Source of the DNA: Alphaproteobacteria bacterium
Lineage (GTDB): Bacteria; Pseudomonadota; Alphaproteobacteria; Micavibrionales; UBA1664
NCBI GenBank assembly: GCA_018969935.1
Contig: JAGWXJ010000043.1
Coordinates: 1 to 13,779 of the forward strand
Reading direction: 5' to 3'
DNA: 13,779 nucleotides
The notes under the pieces are model-generated. The model saw nothing but the letters and a program-made list of their open reading frames with translations. It ran no database searches and had not been told where the DNA came from. This document shows positions 1 to 6,533 of the stretch, in pieces; the stretch's first letter is position 1; each line of letters begins with the position of its first letter. The translations under genes and the position numbers were made by a program.

Positions 1-1
1 C

Positions 2-730
2 ACGGCCACAGGCAATGACGGCAACGATGAAGTCTGGTGCCCGAACACCGACAGAACGCTGGCAGATATCGATGAAATGCCGGAAGTGCTGTTCAACAAC
101 CAAATCTTCACCGTCAACAAACCGACTGACCCGCAGGATATCACCCACTCCGATGCTTATATGGACAACGTATTCCCCACGGTTGTGTCCAAGCTCTCCA
201 AGGACCAGCTGGCAGGGTTGCCTGAAGGTAACAACGCTGCTGCCGAAATTATGGCATTGAAAGCCAGTTTCAACGCGCGTTTGGCAACATTCCAGATGCC
301 GTTCTCAAGGGCTATTGGCCAACGCCTTCCTGCCTTCAGCTCTTCTGGTGGCGCGGTAGAGGAGGCCATGAAATCCTTTAGGGCCTCGCTCCAATACCTT
401 TCCGACGATAAATTCAGCGCCCTCCTCAAGGATTATATGGCCGATGGTAACCAGCTCTCCGAGCAGTCCATGGATGAAATTCACTACTGGATTACCAACA
501 TTGACCCCAGCACCATCATCAATGCATCGGGCCAGTCGACTCTCAATAACGGTAACACGCAGCTCTTTCAGGCTCTGAAAATGATGGATATGACGGCCCT
601 GCTTTACGATATCCGCCAGACTTTGCGTGAAACCAACGTCCTGCTTGGCACTATGGGTGCCGTCATGATCGAACCGCGCCGCGACGAAATCGAGCAGAAA
701 ATCCAGTCTGTTAGCGGTCAGGGCGGCTAA
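2..730 (+). CDS. Unrecognised protein, 5' end cut by window edge
   Basis: The reading frame is open from the left edge to TAA at 728-730, giving at least 242 residues, so the true start lies outside the window. An internal ATG at 77 exists, but nothing requires it to be the start, because the in-frame sequence before it reads as normal protein and contains a WCPN motif. The visible part is mostly helical and polar. It ends in a charged helix (IEPRRDEIEQKIQSV) preceded by a Met/Leu-rich segment near FQALKMMDMTALLYDI. No membrane segment is obvious in the visible part. I do not recognise the family. The gene lies 82 bases upstream of flgK on the same strand, but the sigma-54 promoter starts 12 bases after its stop, so it need not be flagellar. 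A secreted or conjugation-type accessory protein is possible but unsupported. Confidence 0.75.
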   Translation, partial: TATGNDGNDEVWCPNTDRTLADIDEMPEVLFNNQIFTVNKPTDPQDITHSDAYMDNVFPTVVSKLSKDQLAGLPEGNNAAAEIMALKASFNARLATFQMPFSRAIGQRLPAFSSSGGAVEEAMKSFRASLQYLSDDKFSALLKDYMADGNQLSEQSMDEIHYWITNIDPSTIINASGQSTLNNGNTQLFQALKMMDMTALLYDIRQTLRETNVLLGTMGAVMIEPRRDEIEQKIQSVSGQGG

Positions 731-741
731 CCCCCTTTATC

Positions 742-757
742 TGGCACAGTCTTTGCA
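742..757 (+). promoter_or_regulatory. Sigma-54 (-24/-12) promoter of flgK-flgL
   Basis: The sequence TGGCACA-GTCT-TTGCA matches the RpoN consensus TGGCACR-N4-TTGCW at every defined position. The -24 GG is at 743-744 and the -12 GC at 755-756, with the required 10-base interval. Transcription would start near 768, leaving a leader of about 45 bases before flgK. Sigma-54 promoters are standard for late flagellar genes in many proteobacteria, which fits the downstream genes. An enhancer-binding activator of the FlbD/FlgR type would be needed; its site is not identified and could lie inside the upstream gene. Confidence 0.85.
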
Positions 758-772
758 AACCTGAATACCGAA

Positions 773-790
773 GGGCCGTTTTATAGGCCC
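773..790 (+). other. Short hairpin in the flgK leader
   Basis: GGGCC (773-777) and GGCCC (786-790) form a 5-bp perfect stem with an 8-base AT-rich loop, just downstream of the predicted start of transcription (about 768). It lacks a following T-run, so it is not a terminator. It could stabilise the transcript 5' end or affect translation, but a stem this short may be chance. Confidence 0.3.
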
Positions 791-812
791 AATAGGGAAA
801 AGGTTTAGGCTT

Positions 813-2903
813 ATGCCAGCAGTAAACCCGCTAAACGTCGCACTTTCAGGCCTTACGGCAGCGCAAGCGCAAATCGCGGTCACGTCCAACAACGTGGCAA
901 ACGTATCCACGCCCGGCTATTCCCGTAAATCCGTAGACCTGTATAGCAACGTCATCGAGGGCGAAGGCTCTGGCGTCAAACTGGGTATCGTCCAGCGCCG
1001 TATCGATGAAATCCTGCTGCGTGACCTGCGTACACAGGTCAGCCTCTCGACCCAGCTCCAGACCCGCGACCGTTATCTCGGCCAGATTCAGGATTTCCAT
1101 GGGCCACCGGATTCCAACCAGTCCATCACGGCTTATGTCGGCAACCTCAAGGACAGCTTTGCCGAACTGGCTAACCAACCCGAAAGCACGTACCTGCTCA
1201 ATACGGTCTATAACAAGGCCCAGCAGCTGGTGGACAAGTTTTCAGCCTTCAGCGCCAAGCTGACAAGCATGCGCAACAGCGCACAGGCCGAAATGACTGT
1301 ATCGGTTAGCAAAATCAATGCACTGACCACTCAGATCTCGGATCTCAATGCCTCTATCAAACTCGCTATGGCAACCGATGAATCGACAGCCGAGCTGGAT
1401 GACCAGCTGGATGTCGCCATCAAATCCCTCTCCGAGGAAGTGGATATCACTTACTACAAGGCCAACGGCGTTACGGTCGTCCAGACAAGGCAAGGCCAGT
1501 TGCTGGTCGATACAAAGCCGGTAGAGGTGTATTTCGAAGCATCGGCCCTAGGCCCCACAAGCTATTACCCGACATCAGCCGGTAGCGTGCGCCTCGGCAA
1601 CCCTACAACAGGCGTGGACCTGACACTGGACCCGAAACTGGGTGGCAACCTTGGCGAGCTCATAAAAATGCGTGATGAAACGCTGCCAACCTATCAAGCC
1701 CAGCTGGATGAACTGGCCCATAAAATGGCCATGCGCTTCAGTGCCGAAGGCCTTGACCTGTTTACGTTGCCAGATGGCACGATACCAGCCAACACGCCAT
1801 CATCTTACGTCGGCTTCTCGGCAGACATGATTATCAATCCTGATGTCACGAACGACATTACGCTGATCCGCAAAGGCACCAGCACAGGCAGTACGATCCA
1901 GAGCGGTTCATCCGAATTGCTGCGCAAGATTGTCGAATACACGTTCGGCAGCACCGAATATATGCGCGCCCGCGGTACGGTCGATATCTCCAACACCGTA
2001 CCGACGCTCTTTACAACATTAGGTATTGCTGGGCAGGCACGCCTTGTAGGTACAACCGATATCACGGATCTTGGCTCGCTGGATACCAGCCCGTATATCA
2101 ACCCACCCGCTGAAGATGACTTCACAATTCAGGTAGGGGCTGCCGCCGCGCAAACCATTACCATTACATCCGGCATGCTTGCATCAGGCCTCGTAACTGC
2201 AATCAACACGGCCTACCCCGGCATGGCGCAGCTAGGCAACGGCGGCGAGCTTGTTTTGACTGCCAATAATACCATCACAATCGGCGCAGGTTCTCTGGGT
2301 GCTGCAGGCCTGGCTGAATTGGGTTTAACAGCGGGCGCTACGTCGGCAACGCCGCCAACATTCACGGTAGCCGCCGGCAAGAACACACCCACCACAATCC
2401 AGATCGCGTCTACCGACACATCGACAACCCTGCTCTCGAAACTCAATGCCGTACCGGGCATTACAGCCACGCTGGCAACGGGCGGGTTCCTGAACATCGA
2501 ACCCACCGATGGTGGCGATATCTATCTGGTTGATGGTATTAGCTCGCCGCTGACAGCGCTTGGCATCAGTATCACCAACGTTGCGCACACGGCCTTCAAT
2601 ACATCCAGCCTTGGGCCCGGCTCTAGCCTTGATGGCGAGGTTACGGGCGCCATTACATTGCAAAACTATGTAACGCAGGCCATCAGCCTGCAGTCCCGCT
2701 ATGCCAACAGCACAAGTTCGGAACTCACATCGGCTGAAAGCTACAAGGCCGTCATTGAAACGGAATATCTCGACAAAACGGGCGTCAACGTGGATGAGGA
2801 AATGGCAAAACTCATCAACGTCCAGACCGCTTATAACGCCTCAGCCCGCACCATCAAGATCGCACAGGAATTGCTGGATGATCTATTTGCAATCCTCGGA
2901 TAG
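813..2903 (+). CDS. flgK: Flagellar hook-associated protein 1 (FlgK, HAP1)
   Basis: FlgK forms the first hook-filament junction layer outside the cell. The N-terminus carries the conserved rod/hook segment (NVALSGLTAAQAQIAVTSNN, then VSTPGYSRK, residues 8-39). The C-terminus carries the matching helical segment (GVNVDEEMAKLINVQTAYNA, residues 657-676) that pairs with it in the D0/D1 core. The central LGGNLGELIKMRDETLPTYQ (276-295) is the typical FlgK middle motif. At 696 residues it is well above the roughly 550 of enteric FlgK. The extra length lies mainly in residues 435-590, where two flagellin-IN-like beta modules appear to be inserted. The start at 813 has an AAAAGG at 798-803 and follows the sigma-54 promoter. 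flgL follows after 14 bases. No signal peptide is seen, as expected for export by the flagellar type III apparatus. Confidence 0.95.
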   Translation: MPAVNPLNVALSGLTAAQAQIAVTSNNVANVSTPGYSRKSVDLYSNVIEGEGSGVKLGIVQRRIDEILLRDLRTQVSLSTQLQTRDRYLGQIQDFHGPPDSNQSITAYVGNLKDSFAELANQPESTYLLNTVYNKAQQLVDKFSAFSAKLTSMRNSAQAEMTVSVSKINALTTQISDLNASIKLAMATDESTAELDDQLDVAIKSLSEEVDITYYKANGVTVVQTRQGQLLVDTKPVEVYFEASALGPTSYYPTSAGSVRLGNPTTGVDLTLDPKLGGNLGELIKMRDETLPTYQAQLDELAHKMAMRFSAEGLDLFTLPDGTIPANTPSSYVGFSADMIINPDVTNDITLIRKGTSTGSTIQSGSSELLRKIVEYTFGSTEYMRARGTVDISNTVPTLFTTLGIAGQARLVGTTDITDLGSLDTSPYINPPAEDDFTIQVGAAAAQTITITSGMLASGLVTAINTAYPGMAQLGNGGELVLTANNTITIGAGSLGAAGLAELGLTAGATSATPPTFTVAAGKNTPTTIQIASTDTSTTLLSKLNAVPGITATLATGGFLNIEPTDGGDIYLVDGISSPLTALGISITNVAHTAFNTSSLGPGSSLDGEVTGAITLQNYVTQAISLQSRYANSTSSELTSAESYKAVIETEYLDKTGVNVDEEMAKLINVQTAYNASARTIKIAQELLDDLFAILG

Positions 2904-2917
2904 AAAGGTAGAAAGTC

Positions 2918-3928
2918 ATGGCCAATAACGTATCAACATTGGGGCTTAACCTAGGTATAATTAGCCGTACCAAATCCTTGCAGGGCCAGATGGCCGATTT
3001 GCAGGCGCAGGTGGCAACAGGCGTCAAGTACCAGACCTTCGGTGAATACGGCTCCAACGCTCAGCGTATTCAGGAATACCGCACTTCGCTTACAACCATC
3101 GATATCTACCGCCAGAATATCGATATCTCCCTCTCGAATATCGAACAAATGGACAGTGCAATTGAGGAAACGATAGAGCAGGCAAAAGGTGCGCTTAGTT
3201 CAATTACAATTCAGTTGGAACGCGGGAGCGAGTTTGATCTCGTTGCAGTAAAAACCGCAGCGCAGGCCGCTCTCAAGGTTATCGAGGCAAACATGAACGT
3301 CCGTATCGGCGACAGGTATCTTTTCGCAGGCACTGACGTTTCAAACGAGCCTTATACAGGCTCCAGCACCGTAACGGCCAATATGCAAACCCAGATTGCG
3401 GATTGGCTTGATGGCACCAACACAACCACCCAGTTGCTTAGCAATATCGACAACCTGACTGATTCCCAGCTTGGATATTCCGTATCCGTCCAGACTGCCA
3501 AAAACATTTTTGTAAGGGCCGATGACTCGCTGGAAGTCGATTACACGGTAAAGGCAAATGACGACGGATTCTCAAAAATTGTTGCGGGCCTCAATGCTCT
3601 CGCAAACCTTGAGGAGCCGGGTACGGGTGATATCCCCACGCGTGACGAATTTTATGATGTGGTAGACAGCCTTTACCGCACGGTCAAGGCGGGCATCGAT
3701 GGCCTGCGTGATTCATCGTCCGATATCGCTTTGGCATCCGAAACCATCAACACAATCAAGAACAACCTGACGGAAGACAAACAGGCCTACCAGAAGGTAA
3801 TGGAACAAACGGAAGCAACGGATGTAACGGACGCCATCGTGCGCTTCCAGTCCATGCAAACGCAGCTTGATGCGTCGTTCCGCATCTCGGCCATCTTGGG
3901 CCAGCTCTCCCTTACGCGGATCCTGTAA
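2918..3928 (+). CDS. flgL: Flagellar hook-associated protein 3 (FlgL, HAP3)
   Basis: FlgL is the second junction protein and links FlgK to the flagellin filament. The flagellin-like N-terminal helix is present (residues 1-60, including SLQGQMADLQAQVATG), followed by heptad-rich helices with IDISLSNIEQMDSAIEE. The family motif NVRIGDRYLFAGT lies at 127-139. The C-terminal helix (YQKVMEQTEATDVTDAIVRF, 291-310, then FRISAILGQLS) matches the flagellin/FlgL D0-D1 ending. Its 336 residues are close to the usual family length. It begins 14 bases after flgK with a GAAAGG ribosome-binding site at about 2904, so the two genes are surely co-transcribed. Its stop is only 2 bases from the stop of the convergent PilP-like gene. 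No prepilin or Sec signal is present, consistent with type III export. Confidence 0.92.
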   Translation: MANNVSTLGLNLGIISRTKSLQGQMADLQAQVATGVKYQTFGEYGSNAQRIQEYRTSLTTIDIYRQNIDISLSNIEQMDSAIEETIEQAKGALSSITIQLERGSEFDLVAVKTAAQAALKVIEANMNVRIGDRYLFAGTDVSNEPYTGSSTVTANMQTQIADWLDGTNTTTQLLSNIDNLTDSQLGYSVSVQTAKNIFVRADDSLEVDYTVKANDDGFSKIVAGLNALANLEEPGTGDIPTRDEFYDVVDSLYRTVKAGIDGLRDSSSDIALASETINTIKNNLTEDKQAYQKVMEQTEATDVTDAIVRFQSMQTQLDASFRISAILGQLSLTRIL

Positions 3929-3930
3929 TT

Positions 3931-4968
3931 CTAGAAAAGTCCTGATGGGCCAAGCGCCGGCTCGGCAACAGTCTGGCCTGCAGCGCCCGTTGTTGCTTCA
4001 GTTGCGGCTGCGGTCGTGCCGCCGGTTGTGCTAGCTGCACTGGCAGGCACATCGGATGTAGGTGGTGTGCCTGAAGCCCCTCCGCTTGCATTGCCTACAA
4101 TGGCGCTGGCCATGCTGCTGGCACCTGCAGTCGCAGGGTTGGATGATGCAGGCGCACCAGATACACCGTTTTCAAGTACGTTCTGGAGGCTGGCTGATGC
4201 AGTTCCGTCCCCTTCGTCAGAATCGGCACTATCACTATCATCTTCAGGTGCTGGCCTGACATTGATGGTATCGCCCGCAATATTCACGACAATCCCGTCC
4301 TTGGAAATACCGGTAACCCGTGTACCATCTGCAAGCACCGAGCCCGTGCGCACGGTTGCGCGGTAACCGGGGTTGGTAACGCCAATAAGTACGCCACGGC
4401 AGCTTTCAAGCAGGCAGGATATGTCGGTCCACTGGTAACGCACTTTTCGCTCGGCTTTTTCAGCGGCGGCCATACGCTCGGCTTCTTCCTTGGCCAGGCG
4501 CGCAGCCTTTTCGGCTTCGCTTTCACCTTCTCTTGAGGCGGCTTTGGGGTTTGCGGCAGCGGCGCGCGCCTTCATTTCCTCGAAATAGGCGCGGCGCTTG
4601 CCCACAATTTCGGGATAAAGATCAGGATAGAATTTTACGCAGGCCGCATTGGGGGGCAACTGGGCACAAATACCGCGCGGCGGCGGGGGCTGGTTGAAGT
4701 GGGCGCCCATTTCCTTGAAGGAATCGCTGATTTTTTGGAGTTCGGCCTGACGCTCGACCATCTTCTCAAGAAGGCTGATCTGGTAATTCAGCTTGATCAT
4801 ATCGGACAGGAAGCCGTTTTCGATGGATGCGAACGCCTCCTCGAAGTCGATGGAAGCCATAGCCACGTCATTGAGGGCGAATCCGCCGCCTTCCTGCGCA
4901 CGCGCAACGGAAGGGATGGCTACAAGCACCCCTACAAATATACATAACTTGAGAAATAATACCCGCAT
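3931..4968 (-). CDS. Periplasmic PilP-like type IVb pilus accessory protein
   Basis: The protein has 345 residues and starts with a Sec signal peptide (hydrophobic 3-18, cleavage likely after ARA at 22-24). A helical, coiled-coil-like stretch follows (about 40-90, including ISLLEKMVERQAELQKIS), then a charged Ala/Glu/Lys-rich helix (about 130-175). A compact beta domain lies at about 178-238 (YQWTDISCLL, then VRTGSVLADGTRVTGISKDG). This domain has the W...VR.G..L.DG..V..I pattern shared with the PilP-like fragment at the right edge, and with the PilP family of type IVb pili as I know it. Cys101/110 and Cys185/190 could form disulfides. Residues 242-340 are low-complexity Asp/Ser, then Ala/Ser/Thr/Gly, likely disordered. 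PilP proteins link the outer-membrane secretin to the inner-membrane platform. This one lies 71 bases after the third tip pilin and has a possible promoter of its own. The function is inferred from the domain pattern and context. Confidence 0.6.
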   Translation of the reverse strand: MRVLFLKLCIFVGVLVAIPSVARAQEGGGFALNDVAMASIDFEEAFASIENGFLSDMIKLNYQISLLEKMVERQAELQKISDSFKEMGAHFNQPPPPRGICAQLPPNAACVKFYPDLYPEIVGKRRAYFEEMKARAAAANPKAASREGESEAEKAARLAKEEAERMAAAEKAERKVRYQWTDISCLLESCRGVLIGVTNPGYRATVRTGSVLADGTRVTGISKDGIVVNIAGDTINVRPAPEDDSDSADSDEGDGTASASLQNVLENGVSGAPASSNPATAGASSMASAIVGNASGGASGTPPTSDVPASAASTTGGTTAAATEATTGAAGQTVAEPALGPSGLF

Positions 4969-4993
4969 CAGGCCGATTCCTTACCCGTAACAG

Positions 4994-5020
4994 TGTATAG
5001 GCAGCGGCGCTATAGTTCAA
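4994..5020 (-). promoter_or_regulatory. Possible promoter of the PilP-like gene
   Basis: On the minus strand, TTGAAC (5015-5020) and TATACA (4994-4999) are separated by 15 bases; shifting the -35 to ATTGAA gives 16. Both hexamers are partial matches to the sigma-70 consensus and the spacing is short, so this is tentative. The 9-mer ATACACTGT at its -10 (minus strand of 4990-4998) also occurs at the start region of the pilS promoter. An AAGGA lies 9 bases before the ATG at 4968. Confidence 0.4.
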
Positions 5021-5039
5021 TCGCGTAAGAAGGCCTGAT

Positions 5040-6533
5040 TTATTGGCCGCAACCCGAATCGCAGGACCCGAAATTATCGACCGACATGTTCGAGATTGTC
5101 ACTTTCGGGGCCACCACAGTTTTTGGTATGGCTGCGGTGCCGTAAACAAGGTTGTCCGCGCTTGTAATATCGATAACAGCCATTTTGGATGTCGGGGCTG
5201 TCACGTTACCCCCGCGTACGATACCGGTCTTCAACTGGTGGTCTACAACAAGGTTTCGGGTGGAAACGGTAGTCGATGTAACACGCCGCGTGTTGGTGAT
5301 GGTGCCCGTCGTAAGCGTACCCCCGTCGGGGATGTTGACGGTTGTACCTGTGATGGTTGTGGCAGCACCCGTACCAGCCGTGGTGCCATCAACAAACATG
5401 GCGTTATTGGTAACATTGATGGTGTCCTGATTGCCGCTGGTACCGTCAACGACATACAACGCTTGTGCGCCATATCGCTCGCGCTGGTTACCTGTACCGG
5501 TCGTCAGGGCGTTTTGTATGCGCATATTGCCCGCCGTCATGGCATCGGCAATCGTGGCGCTTCCGTATACAGTCATGTTTTGCGCCACATAGGCGGCACC
5601 CTTCACAACACCCGTGCCGTTCACGCACAACGTACCCGTAAGCTCGTTTGTGCCGCCCTGCCCGACAGGCCTGATATCGTCATCGGTTGTACAAGCGATG
5701 GCAGCGCCGTTGATCGTCACGTTATCGGCACCTATGATATCGTTGCCGCCAAGGTTCAGCGTCCCGTACATGGTGTTCAGCTGCCCTGCAGTATCCAGAT
5801 CCTCATGCCTATAGAGGTAATCGCCCGTTTTATCGGCAAGGTTGTAGTACGAATAGTAAAGATAATAACTGCCTTGGGTATTTGAATTCAGGGTTGCCCT
5901 AAGATCCGCACTATACCAGTTGGTAGCCTGCAATCCGTTGGATGGCGTGATGGACCAGCTGCTGAATGCGCTGCGCATCACCGCGGCAGCCTTTGCGCCG
6001 TATGTACGTATCCAGCCGCCATGTGGGCCTGAGTAGGAAGCCGCTTTCTGCACAACATCATCTGGGCGTGGCGTTGCGGTAACAATCACAACTTCCAGTG
6101 CGCGCGTATCCGTATTGATGAGCGGATTATCAGCCACCTTGAGAAGAATGCGTATTTGCGAGCGGATAGGCGATGTAGGCCTGAATTGCCCGCTTAAAAG
6201 GCGCGTCGCCTGTATCATGACGCCGCTAACGGTAAAGTTTTTGGTGATGTTGTTGGCAGCGGGCGCCGATGAATCGGCAACCAGCTGGTATCCGCCACCT
6301 GTTGCGACCGTCGCATCATAAAGCGCATTGAAGTACTCGGGGTCGGCCAGTATCTGGTCCATGGCATCAGCCACGGTCTTTGTATATTTGTAGGTGGCGC
6401 GCGCCTGTTCGCGCTTCCCGAAATCCTGCATCAGTTCGAAAATCGCAAGCATGAGCATGGCAAAAATGCCGACCGCCAGCAGCAGCTCCATGAGCGAAAA
6501 ACCATAATTTTGTCTGCGGCGCGTCATCATCAT
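5040..6533 (-). CDS. Large PilV-like prepilin, third of three
   Basis: This 497-residue prepilin has a short basic leader and a type III cleavage site, G11|F12, with FSLMELLLAVGIF and Glu at +5 (residue 16). The N-terminal helix runs to about residue 62, followed by an alpha/beta region. A hinge resembling the PilV family appears at about 239-272 (YLYRHEDLDTAGQLNTMYG, then LNLGGNDI), preceded by a Tyr-rich patch (residues 223-241). The rest (about 270-480) is Thr/Gly/Asn/Val-rich and repetitive, as in beta-solenoid or fibre-like adhesins, ending in CDSGCGQ. The product is probably a pilus-tip or minor subunit that mediates attachment. Translation starts at the first of three tandem ATGs, overlapping the upstream stop by 4 bases. 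GGTGAG lies 6 bases upstream. The clear prepilin features are seen directly; the PilV assignment is by resemblance. Confidence 0.75.
   Translation of the reverse strand: MMMTRRRQNYGFSLMELLLAVGIFAMLMLAIFELMQDFGKREQARATYKYTKTVADAMDQILADPEYFNALYDATVATGGGYQLVADSSAPAANNITKNFTVSGVMIQATRLLSGQFRPTSPIRSQIRILLKVADNPLINTDTRALEVVIVTATPRPDDVVQKAASYSGPHGGWIRTYGAKAAAVMRSAFSSWSITPSNGLQATNWYSADLRATLNSNTQGSYYLYYSYYNLADKTGDYLYRHEDLDTAGQLNTMYGTLNLGGNDIIGADNVTINGAAIACTTDDDIRPVGQGGTNELTGTLCVNGTGVVKGAAYVAQNMTVYGSATIADAMTAGNMRIQNALTTGTGNQRERYGAQALYVVDGTSGNQDTINVTNNAMFVDGTTAGTGAATTITGTTVNIPDGGTLTTGTITNTRRVTSTTVSTRNLVVDHQLKTGIVRGGNVTAPTSKMAVIDITSADNLVYGTAAIPKTVVAPKVTISNMSVDNFGSCDSGCGQ

Noticed and set aside
846..2663. 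Minus-strand open frames inside flgK
   Set aside because: They are antisense to a clear FlgK and show no family resemblance.
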